From: Dinoroseobacter shibae DFL 12 = DSM 16493
GTDB taxonomy: Bacteria > Pseudomonadota > Alphaproteobacteria > Rhodobacterales > Rhodobacteraceae
NCBI RefSeq assembly: GCF_000018145.1
Contig: NC_009952.1
Coordinates: 3,472,001-3,536,000, forward strand
Length of the DNA: 64,000 bases
Direction of reading: 5' to 3'
This document shows, piece after piece, positions 9,012-17,285 of this stretch. The notes under the pieces were generated by a model. That model was not told where the DNA came from. It searched no databases and worked only from the letters and a program-made list of their open reading frames with translations. A program made the translations under genes and the position numbers. Position 1 is the stretch's first letter, and every line of letters begins with the position of its first letter.

Positions 9012-10607
9012 ATGGCGCCCAAAGTACTCGTCTCCGACAAGCTCTCGGAAACCGCCGTTCAGATTTTCCGCGACCGCGGCATCGAGGTCGATTTCGAACC
9101 GTCCCTCGGCAAGGACAAGGACAAGCTCGCGGAAGTCATTGGAAAATATGACGGTCTGGCCATCCGCTCGGCCACCAAGGTCACCGAGAAGCTGCTGGCC
9201 CATGCCGACAACCTCAAGGTCGTGGGCCGCGCCGGGATCGGCACCGACAACGTGGACAAGGTCGCCGCCTCCAAGAAGGGCGTGATCGTGATGAACACCC
9301 CCTTCGGCAACATGATCACCACCGCCGAACACGCCATCGCGATGATGTTCGCCGTCGCCCGCCAGATCCCCGAGGCCAGCGCGTCGACCCATGCGGGCAA
9401 GTGGGAGAAGTCGAAATTCATGGGGGTCGAGTTGACCGCCAAGACCCTGGGCGTGATCGGCGCGGGCAATATCGGCGGTATCGTCTGCGAACGCGCCCTG
9501 GGCTTGAAGATGAAGGTCATCGCCTATGATCCCTTCCTGTCCGAAGAACGCGCCGACAAGCTTGGGGTGGAAAAGGTCGATCTCGACACCCTGCTGGCGC
9601 GGGCCGATTTCATCACGCTGCACGTGCCGCTCACGGACCAGACCCGCAACATCCTGAGCCGCGAGGCGCTGGAGAAGACCAAGAAGGGCGTGCGTATCAT
9701 CAACTGCGCGCGCGGCGGGCTGGTGGACGAACAGGCGCTCGCGGATCTTCTGAAATCCGGTCATGTGGCCGGAGCCGCCTTCGACGTCTTCGCCGAGGAA
9801 CCCGCGACCGAGAACCCGCTTTTCGGCCTGCCCAACGTGGTCTGCACCCCGCATCTGGGCGCCTCCACCACCGAGGCGCAGGAAAACGTGGCCCTGCAGG
9901 TGGCCGAGCAGATGTCGAACTACCTGCTCAGCGGGGCGGTGGAAAACGCGCTCAACATGCCGTCGGTGACCGCCGAGGAAGCCAAGACCATGGGGCCTTG
10001 GGTCAAACTGGCGGGCCATCTCGGCACCTTCGTGGGCCAGCTGACCGACGAGCCCATCGACAGCATCGAGATCCTCTACAACGGCACGGTCGCCAAGATG
10101 AACCTCGAGGCGCTGAACTGCGCCGTGATCGCGGGCATCATGCAGGCCACGAACCCGGACGTGAACATGGTTTCCGCCCCGGTAATCGCCAAGGAACGCG
10201 GCATCGGTCTGTCGACCACCACCCAGGACAAGTCCGGCGTGTTCGACGGCTACGTCAAGCTGACGGTCAAGACCGACCAGCGGACCCGGTCCATCGCGGG
10301 CACGGTGTTCTCCGATGGCAAGCCGCGCTTCATCCAGATCAAGGGCATCAATATCGACGCCGAGATCGGCGAGCACATGCTCTACACCACCAACAAGGAC
10401 ACGCCGGGCATGATCGGCACCCTGGGGGGGATCCTGGGTGAGAACCAGGTCAACATCGCGAACTTCACCCTCGGCCGGAACGAGACCAACGGCGACGCCA
10501 TCGCCATGCTCTATCTCGACGCCCCCCTGCCGCGGGACGTGCAGGACAAGCTGATCGCGACCGGCCTGTTCCAGCAGGTGCGCCCCCTGCAATTCAACGT
10601 CGCCTGA
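9012..10607 (+). CDS. serA: D-3-phosphoglycerate dehydrogenase
   Basis: SerA catalyses the first step of serine synthesis, oxidising 3-phosphoglycerate with NAD. The 531-residue length is that of the long form: substrate domain, NAD domain with GVIGAGNIGGIVCERA, the intervening domain, and a C-terminal ACT domain (from about residue 455: HMLYTTNKDTPGMIGTLGGI) that usually senses serine. Catalytic elements are visible in NCARGGLVDE (Arg), DVFAEEPA (Glu) and CTPHLGAST (His). The start follows AAAAAAGGAGCCCGAA. It is probably co-transcribed with serC. Confidence 0.96.
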   Translation: MAPKVLVSDKLSETAVQIFRDRGIEVDFEPSLGKDKDKLAEVIGKYDGLAIRSATKVTEKLLAHADNLKVVGRAGIGTDNVDKVAASKKGVIVMNTPFGNMITTAEHAIAMMFAVARQIPEASASTHAGKWEKSKFMGVELTAKTLGVIGAGNIGGIVCERALGLKMKVIAYDPFLSEERADKLGVEKVDLDTLLARADFITLHVPLTDQTRNILSREALEKTKKGVRIINCARGGLVDEQALADLLKSGHVAGAAFDVFAEEPATENPLFGLPNVVCTPHLGASTTEAQENVALQVAEQMSNYLLSGAVENALNMPSVTAEEAKTMGPWVKLAGHLGTFVGQLTDEPIDSIEILYNGTVAKMNLEALNCAVIAGIMQATNPDVNMVSAPVIAKERGIGLSTTTQDKSGVFDGYVKLTVKTDQRTRSIAGTVFSDGKPRFIQIKGINIDAEIGEHMLYTTNKDTPGMIGTLGGILGENQVNIANFTLGRNETNGDAIAMLYLDAPLPRDVQDKLIATGLFQQVRPLQFNVA

Positions 10608-10620
10608 GCGTGACAAATCC

Positions 10621-10647
10621 GCGACCGGCCCAGGGCGGGCCGGTCGC
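10621..10647 (+). terminator. Stem-loop after serA
   Basis: A perfect 11-bp stem (GCGACCGGCCC paired with GGGCCGGTCGC) with a 5-base loop starts 13 bp past the serA stop. No T-run follows, so it may act as an mRNA 3' stabiliser or a weak terminator. It stops just short of the ribosome site of the next gene. Confidence 0.45.
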
Positions 10648-10661
10648 CCCTCGGAGAGAGC

Positions 10662-11396
10662 ATGCGCCTCTACATTCTCGGCGATATCCACGGACAACTC
10701 GACCAGCTCCGCCGGGCCCACCGGCTGATTGCCGAGGACAAGGCGCGCGTGGCCGACCCGGAGGCGCCCGTCGTCCATCTGGGCGACCTGGTGGATCGCG
10801 GCCCGGACAGTCGCGGCGTGCTCGACCACCTGATCGCCGGGCGTGCGGCCGGCGCGCCCTGGATCGTGCTCAAGGGCAACCATGACCGCATGTTCGCCCG
10901 CTTCGCCCGCAATGGGCTGGCCCATGACACCAACGTGAAATCCGGCAAGAGCTGGCTGCACCCGTTGCTGGGCGGGACGGCGACGCTGGCCTCCTACGGG
11001 ATCGCCGCCGAGGACGGCGATTTCGCGCCCGCGGCCGAAGCCGCCGCCCGCACCGTGCCGGAGGCCCATCTGAACTTCCTCGAAAGCCTGCCCTTGTGGT
11101 TCGAAGCCCCCGGCCTGCTCTGCGTGCATGCGGGCATCCGCCCCGGTCGCGCGCTGACCGCCCAGGATACCGAGGATCTGCTCTGGATCCGGGAGCCTTT
11201 TCTGTCCGACGTGCGTTCCCATGGACGGCTGGTGGTGCATGGGCATACCGCGCTCGATGCACCCACCCATTTCGGCAATCGGGTCGATCTCGATGGTGGC
11301 GCAGGCTATGGCCGCCCGCTGGTCCCGGCGGTATTCGAAGGCCCCCATGCCGCGATCCTGACCGAGACCGGACGCCGCCCGCTCACCCCGGCCTGA
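10662..11396 (+). CDS. Metallophosphoesterase, PrpA/ApaH-like serine-threonine phosphatase family
   Basis: This 244-residue protein has the dimetal phosphoesterase motifs in order: GDIHG (D8, H10), GDLVDRGPDS, GNHD, a later His in CVHAGI, and VVHGHT. No signal peptide is present, so it should be cytoplasmic. The family includes protein phosphatases and dinucleoside-tetraphosphatases; motif order alone does not separate them. It follows serA closely, across a strong hairpin. The start has a GGAGAGAG ribosome site. Confidence 0.85.
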   Translation: MRLYILGDIHGQLDQLRRAHRLIAEDKARVADPEAPVVHLGDLVDRGPDSRGVLDHLIAGRAAGAPWIVLKGNHDRMFARFARNGLAHDTNVKSGKSWLHPLLGGTATLASYGIAAEDGDFAPAAEAAARTVPEAHLNFLESLPLWFEAPGLLCVHAGIRPGRALTAQDTEDLLWIREPFLSDVRSHGRLVVHGHTALDAPTHFGNRVDLDGGAGYGRPLVPAVFEGPHAAILTETGRRPLTPA

Positions 11397-11409
11397 GTCC
11401 GGTCCATGG

Positions 11410-11616
11410 TCAGGGCCGGTTGCGCGTCTGCCACAGACGCCGCGCGGCCCAGACCGCGGTCCCGCCGAAAAACGCGCTGGCGATCAGCACCACCTCGACC
11501 CAGGCGATCCCGCCAAATCCCCGCGTCAGCAAGGCAAACCCCATCAACCCCAGCCCGAACAGGCTGAAGCCGAGCCGGAACCACAGCTCCCCCCGCGTTG
11601 GCCCGAACTTGCTCAT
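11410..11616 (-). CDS. Small inner-membrane protein of unknown function
   Basis: The 68-residue product begins MSKFGPTRGELWFRLGFSLF and has two predicted membrane helices (about 14-34 and 39-59), ending in a basic RRLWQTRNRP tail. The ATG at 11616 was preferred to a TTG nine bases upstream. It converges on the phosphoesterase gene. I recognise no family; the two-helix pattern and basic C-terminal end are the only clues. Confidence 0.55.
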   Translation of the reverse strand: MSKFGPTRGELWFRLGFSLFGLGLMGFALLTRGFGGIAWVEVVLIASAFFGGTAVWAARRLWQTRNRP

Positions 11617-11813
11617 CCGCGCCAACCCGCCGCGTCCGCCCCGAAGGACCGCGCCGCACCCCTGATCTGCCCTGTCATGGCCCCTCCCTCCCGAACTGCC
11701 CGGCCATCCTTGCCCAAATGCACAGGCCCGGCCACCGCGAACTCACCGGCATCGACAGCGCCCCGGAACCCGTGCCATGCCCCGGGCGTTGCCGTCGCAA
11801 AAGGAGCCCTCCC

Positions 11814-12269
11814 ATGATTCGCCCCCTCGTCGCCGCCCTCTGCCTCGCCCTGCCTGCGCCTCAGATCACCTGGGCCGAACAGGTCGGCAATGTGGACGTG
11901 GACTGGATCGGCAACGACATCATCATCGAGGCCATCGCCGACCCCGAGGTCACGGGCGTCACCTGCCATATCGCCTATTTCGAACGGGGGCTGATCGACC
12001 GGATTTCCAAGGGCAACTGGTTCGAGGACCCGTCGAACGCCTCCATCGCCTGCCGCCAGACCGGCCCGATCACCATCGGCGAGATCGATCGCAGCGACGA
12101 GGGTGAGGACGTGTTCAACGAACGCCGCTCCATCGTGCTGAAATCCCTGCGGATCAAGCGGATCTTCGACGAGACCAACCAGACCCTGATCTATGTCGCC
12201 CACGCCCGCGAGCTGACCGACGGGTCGGCGAAAATGGCGATCTCCACCGTGCCGCTCTATCAACCCTAG
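11814..12269 (+). CDS. creA: CreA family protein
   Basis: This is a 151-residue exported protein with a signal peptide (MIRPLVAALCLALPAPQITW) and the CreA pattern: QVGNVDVDWIGNDIIIEAI, then DPEVTGVTCHIAYFERGLID, CRQTGPI, and a closing KRIFDETNQTLIYVAH segment. Two Cys are spaced as in the family. The role of CreA is not established. An AAAAGGAGCC ribosome site decides the start. The last four bases CTAG are shared with the stop of the convergent LacI gene. Confidence 0.86.
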   Translation: MIRPLVAALCLALPAPQITWAEQVGNVDVDWIGNDIIIEAIADPEVTGVTCHIAYFERGLIDRISKGNWFEDPSNASIACRQTGPITIGEIDRSDEGEDVFNERRSIVLKSLRIKRIFDETNQTLIYVAHARELTDGSAKMAISTVPLYQP

Positions 12270-13303
12270 GGCGCGCTCAGGCGCATGGTGTCGCCGGGCT
12301 GCAGTTTCGGCGTCAGGGTGACCACTTCGGACGAGGTCGCGCCCTCCATCCGCGCCACGATCATGTCGGCGGCGGTGCGCCCGATCTCCCGGCGGCAACT
12401 GTCGATCGTGGCCAGGGTCACCGGCAAACCGCGCAGCAATTCGACCCCGTTGAACCCGGCCATGCCGAAGCTGCCGGGAATATCCATGCCCTTCTCGGTA
12501 CAATAGAGCAATCCGCCCGCCCCGATCAGGTCGTTGGAGTAATAGAGGAAATCGAGGTCGGGCGTCCGCTCCAGCATGGCGGCGGTCAACTCGCGGCCCT
12601 TGGCCAGCGCCGAGCCGCCCTCGTAGAATTCCCAATCGGCGAGTTCCACACCGCCCTTGGCGAGCGCTTCGACGAACCCCTCGTAGCGTTTGCGCGCCCG
12701 GTGATCCAAGGCCATCTTGGTGCCCATGAAGCCGATCCGCCGGTAGCCCGCCTCCAGGATCGCCTCGCCCATCTCGCGGCCCGCGCGACGATGGGAAATC
12801 CCCACGGCGCAATCGGTCGGATTGCCATCCGTATCCATGATCTCGACCACCGGGATGCCGGAGTTGCGCAGCATCGCGCGCGCGGCCTCCGTATGCTCCA
12901 GCCCGGCGATGATCACGCCCGAGGGACGCCAGGACAGCATCTCGTAGAGGACCTTCTCTTCCTTCTCGGGCAGGTAGTCGGTGATGCCGACCACGGGCTG
13001 CAACTCGGTCTCTTCCAGCACGCTGGAAATGCCGCCCATCACCTCCGGAAACACCATGTTGGACATGGACGGGATGATCACCGCCACCAGATTCACCCGG
13101 TTCGAGGCCAGCGCGCCGGCGATCTTGTTGGGCACGTAGCCCAGGGCGCGCGCGGCCTCCTGCACCTTGGCGCGCGTCGCGTCCGAGACATCGCCGCGAT
13201 TGCGCAGCACCCGGCTCACGGTCATCTCGCTCACCCCGGAGGCTTCCGACACGTCCCGCAGGGTCAGGGGGCGTCGCGCAGGGGGGGCGGAAACGTCGTT
13301 CAT
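12266..13303 (-). CDS. LacI-family transcriptional regulator
   Basis: The 345-residue protein has an N-terminal helix-turn-helix with hinge helix (LTLRDVSEASGVSEMTVSRV to about residue 70, including the LASNR hinge), then a periplasmic-binding-protein-like sensor domain. The family binds sugars or sugar acids; this member resembles the GntR (gluconate) branch, but no sugar-catabolic gene is adjacent and the effector is unknown. A pseudo-palindrome that could be its own operator lies at 13384-13395. The start follows AGGAGCCCCTCG. Confidence 0.88.
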   Translation of the reverse strand: MNDVSAPPARRPLTLRDVSEASGVSEMTVSRVLRNRGDVSDATRAKVQEAARALGYVPNKIAGALASNRVNLVAVIIPSMSNMVFPEVMGGISSVLEETELQPVVGITDYLPEKEEKVLYEMLSWRPSGVIIAGLEHTEAARAMLRNSGIPVVEIMDTDGNPTDCAVGISHRRAGREMGEAILEAGYRRIGFMGTKMALDHRARKRYEGFVEALAKGGVELADWEFYEGGSALAKGRELTAAMLERTPDLDFLYYSNDLIGAGGLLYCTEKGMDIPGSFGMAGFNGVELLRGLPVTLATIDSCRREIGRTAADMIVARMEGATSSEVVTLTPKLQPGDTMRLSAP

Positions 13304-13383
13304 CGAGGGGCTCCTGAAACTGGCGGCAGGTCACATCCATCCGCGGGCCGCCGCACGCAAACCCGGAGATGCCCATAGCTTAC

Positions 13384-13395
13384 GTTAGCGGTCAC
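13384..13395. promoter_or_regulatory. Possible LacI-type operator
   Basis: GTTAGCGGTCAC is an imperfect palindrome (4 of 6 positions pair) about 80 bp upstream of the LacI gene start. On the lacI strand it falls just downstream of a TTGCCA box, where bound repressor would block transcription. Autoregulation is common in the family. The match to the usual LacI-family palindrome is only partial. Confidence 0.3.
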
Positions 13396-13494
13396 AATTC
13401 TGGCAAGGGGACCATAGGGTCACGCCGGGCTGTGCGGGCGGGTGCGGCGTTAACCAAGGTTACCCGGTTTTCATGAAGCTTTCCAAAACCTTGT

Positions 13495-13512
13495 GGTTTC
13501 GCATGCGAAACC
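13495..13512. promoter_or_regulatory. Perfect 18-bp palindrome with adjoining hairpin/T-run
   Basis: GGTTTCGCATGCGAAACC is fully self-complementary. It is followed directly by a second small stem AAACCC-TC-GGGTTT and a run of T (13508-13525). It lies between the end of the GntR gene and the lacI promoter. It could be the bidirectional terminator of the leftward GntR transcript, or an operator upstream of lacI. Confidence 0.5.
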
Positions 13513-13577
13513 CTCGGGTTTTTTGCAATGAATTCAGTCGAAGCGCCCCGGGTCCGGCGCAACCCCCACCGGGCGCC

Positions 13578-14234
13578 TCAATTCATCCGGGCTTTCAGCG
13601 CGGCGAATTTGTTACCGAGATGGGCCGACAACAGCTGCCCGAGCAGCGGGCCGTCCCGTGCCTCCAGCGCGGTGATGATGCCTTCGTGCTCGGCCACGGC
13701 CTGGGCCCAGCGCGCATCCGAGATATTCGCAAGGAATCGCGCGCGCTTCACCCTTGAACCAAGCACCCTGTGATGCTGGGACAGAACCTCGTTGCCCGCC
13801 GCCTCGAGGATGCCGTCGTGGATATCCTGGTTCGCCTTGAAATAGGCCTGCCGGTTGCGCGTTGCGAAACACGCCATCATGTCGTCGTGGCGGGTGCGGA
13901 TATGGGCGATCTGGGCGTCGCTTCCATGGGCGCAGGCCAGCTCCCCGGCAAGCCGCTCCAACGCCGCGATCACCGGGAAGGTCTCTTCGAGCTCCTCCAT
14001 CGTGACCGTGGACACCCAGGCGCCCCGGTTCGGCTCCAGCACCGCGAGCCCCTCGTTGGCGAGCACCTTGAGCGCTTCGCGCATCGGCGTGCGCGACACA
14101 CCGAAGCTCTGGCACAGCTCCTTCTCGGGGATCTTGGTGCCCGGCTCCAGGCTGCCCTCGATGATCAGCTCGCGGACCCGGTCCACCAGTTCCGCATGCA
14201 GCGACGGGCGGGCGATCGGCTTGGCAAGGTTCAT
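13578..14234 (-). CDS. GntR-family regulator with FCD ligand domain
   Basis: This 218-residue regulator has an N-terminal winged helix (LHAELVDRVRELIIEGSLEP followed by GTKIPEKELCQSFGVSRTPMREAL) and a C-terminal FCD helical domain with metal/ligand-type residues (D and H within QAYFKANQDIHDGILEAAGN, and a late AEHEGIITAL). FCD regulators usually sense small organic acids. The start at 14234 lies one base past the oxidase stop, with GGAG inside the end of that gene, so the two form one leftward operon. It probably acts on the divergent promoter at 17158-17285. Confidence 0.9.
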   Translation of the reverse strand: MNLAKPIARPSLHAELVDRVRELIIEGSLEPGTKIPEKELCQSFGVSRTPMREALKVLANEGLAVLEPNRGAWVSTVTMEELEETFPVIAALERLAGELACAHGSDAQIAHIRTRHDDMMACFATRNRQAYFKANQDIHDGILEAAGNEVLSQHHRVLGSRVKRARFLANISDARWAQAVAEHEGIITALEARDGPLLGQLLSAHLGNKFAALKARMN

Positions 14235-14235
14235 C

Positions 14236-17157
14236 TCAGGCTCCCTTTCCACCGGCATCGAGCGCCATCTCCAGGATCCGGGCGACATGGATCGCCTCCC
14301 GCGCGGCGCCGTCCTTGATCTGGTGGCGGCAAGAGGTGCCATCGGCCACCACCAGCGCGTCCTGCGCCGCGGCCCGCACCGCGGGCAACAGGTCCAGCTC
14401 GGCCATCTTGAGGGAGGTTTCTACCGTATCCTTGCCATATCCAAAAGCCCCGGCCATGCCGCAGCAGCTGGTCTCGACCACCGACACCTCCGCCTGCGGG
14501 ATCATCGCCAGCGTCTTCTGGACATCCGGCATCACGTTATGGGCCTTCTGGTGGCAATGCCCGTGCAGCAGGATGGGTCGGCCGAGGGGTTTCAGCGGCA
14601 GGGCGATTTCGTTGCGAACGAGATACTCCTCCAGCATCAGCGCGTGCTGGGCCACGAGATCGGCCTCCGGGCCGGGCACCAGCACCGGCCATTCGTCCCG
14701 CAGGGTCAGGAGCGACGAGGGCTCCAGCCCGACGATGGGCACCCCCTTCTCGGCATGGGGGACGAGGGCCTTGAGCGCCCGGCGGGCGGAGGCGCGCGCC
14801 TCCTCCACCAGCCCCACGGCGAGGTATGTCCGCCCGCAATCGAGCGGATCCTTGCCGTCGGCGGGCCGGACCACGGCCACCCGCAGCCCCGCCGCCCGCA
14901 GCACCCGGCCCGCGGCGCGCAGGTTCTCCGGCTCGAAGTAGCGGTTGAAGATATCCGCCCAGAGCACCACGTCCGGGTCGGCGTCCTGGAACTCCGTGTC
15001 GAGAAACGGGTCATTGGACCAGGCCGGCAATTTGCGGCTTGCCGCGAACCCGGTCAGGCGCTCGGTCAGCTTCGCCGCCCCGGGCAGCCAGTTGCGGGCA
15101 TTGGCGAGCCAGGGCAGTTTCGCGGCGAACGGGGCATACGCGGGCATGTAACCCACCAGCTTGTCGTGGAAGGACAGCCCGTGTTTCTCGGCCCGGGCGG
15201 CCAGCACCTCGATCTTCATCTTGGCCATGTCCACGCCGGTCGGACATTCGCGCTTGCAGCCCTTGCAGGACACGCACAGTTTCATGGCCGAGACCATGTC
15301 GTCGGATGCAAAGGCATCCGGCCCGAGCTGCCCCGAGATCGCCAGCCTGAGGGAGTTGGCCCGCCCGCGCACAACGTCCCGCTCGTTCCGGGTCACCCGG
15401 TAGGAGGGGCACATCACCCCGCCCTTCAGCTTGCGGCAGGCGCCGTTGTTGTTGCACATCTCTACCGCGCCCTGGAACCCGCCCCCGGCCCCGGGCCATG
15501 CGGACCAGTCAAGCGCGGTTTTCATCGGTTTCACGGTGTAGTCGGGCCCGTAGCGAAAGAGCCGCCGGTCATCCATCTTGGGCGGCTGGACGATCTTTCC
15601 GGGGTTGAAGAGGCGGTTGGGGTCGAAGCGGTCCTTCACCTCATTGAAGCTGGCGACCATCTGCGGGCCGAACATCTTCTCGTGGAATTCGCTGCGCACG
15701 ATGCCGTCGCCGTGTTCGCCGGAATGGGAGCCCTTGTAATGGGCGACAAGGTCGAAGCACTCTTCCGCGATGGCGCGCATGGTCTTGACGTCCTTGTCGA
15801 GCTTCATGTTCAGCACCGGCCGGACATGGAGGCAGCCGACCGAGGCATGGGCATACCAGGTGCCCTTGGTGCCGTGTTTCTCGAAGATCTCGGTCAGCCC
15901 GGCAGTATAAGCGGCGAGATCCGGCAGCTCCACCGCGCAATCCTCGACAAAGGAGACCGGTTTGCCCTCGGATTTCATCGACATCATGATGTTGAGGCCC
16001 GATTTGCGCACCTCGCCGATGTCGTTCTGGAGCTTCAAATCGGTCACGGCGACCGAACCGCCCCAGTGCTTGCCGCTGCGGTCGAAGCCGAAGCCGAGCG
16101 CGGCCATTTTGTCTGACAATTCTTCGAGTTTCGCCGCGTTCGCCGCATCGGAGCCTTCGGCAAATTCCACGAGCAGCAGCGCCGCCGGGTCGCCCTGCAC
16201 AAATTGACTGATTGTCTGACGAAACATCGGGATGTCGCGGGCAAGCGCGATCATCGTGTCGTCCACAAGCTCCACCGCGGCCGGTTTCAGCGGGACGAGA
16301 TGTTGTGCCGCGTCCATCGCGGCATGGAAGGTCGGGAAATGGCAGGCCCCGGTGACCTTGGTCGATTGCAGGGGCGACAGTTTCAACTCGATGGCGGTGA
16401 AATAGCCCAGCGTGCCTTCGGAGCCGACCAGCAGGTGGGCCATGTTGTTGCGCGCATGATCCGGGGTCAGGGCGTCGATGTTGTAGCCGCCCACGCGCCG
16501 GATGATGTTGGGAAAGCGCGCGGCGATCTCGGCCTGTTCCCGCGCGCCCAGTGCCAGCATTTCGGAGATCAGGGCCGAGGTGGGGTCGTTGCCGAGAACG
16601 CCGTTGCGATCCACCGGGCCGAAGGTGGTGCGGGTGCCGTCCGCGAGGATCGCTTCGATCGACAGCACGTTGTCGCGCATGGTTCCGTAGCGCAGGGACC
16701 GCCCCCCGCAGGAGTTGTTGGCGGCCATCCCGCCGATGGTGGCGCGGGAGGCGGTGGAGACATCCACGGGAAACCACAACCCGTGGGGCTTCAACGCGCG
16801 GTTCAGCTCGTCCAGCACGATGCCCGGTTGCACGACGCAGCGCCGGTTTGCCACGTCCAGATCGAGGATCCGGTTGAAATACTTGGAATTGTCGAGGACC
16901 AGGGAATGGTTGACCGTCTGGCCGCATTGGGACGTGCCGCCCCCGCGCGGCAGGACCGAGGCGCCCAATTCGCGCGCTGCCCCCAGCGCGGTTTCGATGT
17001 CGTCCAGGGATTTTGGGACCACCGCGCCGAGCGGGGTCATCTGATAGATGGACGCGTCTGTCGCATAGCGCCCGCGCGAGAAGGCGTCGAAGAGCAGCTC
17101 GCCCTCGATCTTCCCGGCGAGGCGCGAGGCCAGTGGCGATTTCTCCATCATTCCCAT
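14236..17157 (-). CDS. FAD-linked oxidase fused to iron-sulfur/CCG reductase module (D-2-hydroxyacid dehydrogenase type)
   Basis: This 973-residue cytoplasmic or membrane-associated flavoprotein resembles D-lactate/glycolate/D-2-hydroxyglutarate dehydrogenases in which GlcD-like and GlcF-like parts are one chain. Residues about 40-270 are the PCMH FAD domain (VLPRGGGTSQCG, GGMAANNSCGG, VGSEGTLG). A C-terminal FAD-oxidase domain follows to about 540 (SGEHGDG, NPGKIV). A 4Fe-4S segment LCVSCKGCKRECPTGVD lies around 640, and two CCG-type cysteine regions follow (HGHCHQKA and ETSCCGMAGAFG). Electrons likely pass from a 2-hydroxyacid to quinone. The gene is divergent from the aminotransferase/TRAP arm and shares a transcript with the GntR regulator. 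Confidence 0.9.
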   Translation of the reverse strand: MGMMEKSPLASRLAGKIEGELLFDAFSRGRYATDASIYQMTPLGAVVPKSLDDIETALGAARELGASVLPRGGGTSQCGQTVNHSLVLDNSKYFNRILDLDVANRRCVVQPGIVLDELNRALKPHGLWFPVDVSTASRATIGGMAANNSCGGRSLRYGTMRDNVLSIEAILADGTRTTFGPVDRNGVLGNDPTSALISEMLALGAREQAEIAARFPNIIRRVGGYNIDALTPDHARNNMAHLLVGSEGTLGYFTAIELKLSPLQSTKVTGACHFPTFHAAMDAAQHLVPLKPAAVELVDDTMIALARDIPMFRQTISQFVQGDPAALLLVEFAEGSDAANAAKLEELSDKMAALGFGFDRSGKHWGGSVAVTDLKLQNDIGEVRKSGLNIMMSMKSEGKPVSFVEDCAVELPDLAAYTAGLTEIFEKHGTKGTWYAHASVGCLHVRPVLNMKLDKDVKTMRAIAEECFDLVAHYKGSHSGEHGDGIVRSEFHEKMFGPQMVASFNEVKDRFDPNRLFNPGKIVQPPKMDDRRLFRYGPDYTVKPMKTALDWSAWPGAGGGFQGAVEMCNNNGACRKLKGGVMCPSYRVTRNERDVVRGRANSLRLAISGQLGPDAFASDDMVSAMKLCVSCKGCKRECPTGVDMAKMKIEVLAARAEKHGLSFHDKLVGYMPAYAPFAAKLPWLANARNWLPGAAKLTERLTGFAASRKLPAWSNDPFLDTEFQDADPDVVLWADIFNRYFEPENLRAAGRVLRAAGLRVAVVRPADGKDPLDCGRTYLAVGLVEEARASARRALKALVPHAEKGVPIVGLEPSSLLTLRDEWPVLVPGPEADLVAQHALMLEEYLVRNEIALPLKPLGRPILLHGHCHQKAHNVMPDVQKTLAMIPQAEVSVVETSCCGMAGAFGYGKDTVETSLKMAELDLLPAVRAAAQDALVVADGTSCRHQIKDGAAREAIHVARILEMALDAGGKGA

Positions 17158-17216
17158 GCGTGTCCCCTACAGCGTGATACGGAAAAATTGCAGTTGACTG
17201 AATTATGAATTCATTA

Positions 17217-17230
17217 TTGTGTATGCACAA
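17217..17230. promoter_or_regulatory. Probable GntR/FCD operator in divergent promoter
   Basis: TTGTGTATGCACAA is an inverted repeat (TTGTG-N4-CACAA) of the kind bound by FCD-type GntR regulators. It sits in the 128-bp space between the oxidase and aminotransferase genes. A TTGACT box at 17194-17199 lies upstream at a distance that would place the -10 region on this site. A second palindrome, ATGAATTCAT, lies just before it. Confidence 0.55.
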
Positions 17231-17285
17231 CGAAAAAAGACTCCCCTGTCCGAGCAGGGGCCGACAACCGGAGGAGACCGACCCC

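Noticed and set aside
8880-11348. An 822-codon open frame antisense to serA and the phosphoesterase gene.
   Set aside because: It is a GC-skew shadow: His/Arg/Gly-rich, no domain, no ribosome site, and it covers two well-supported genes.
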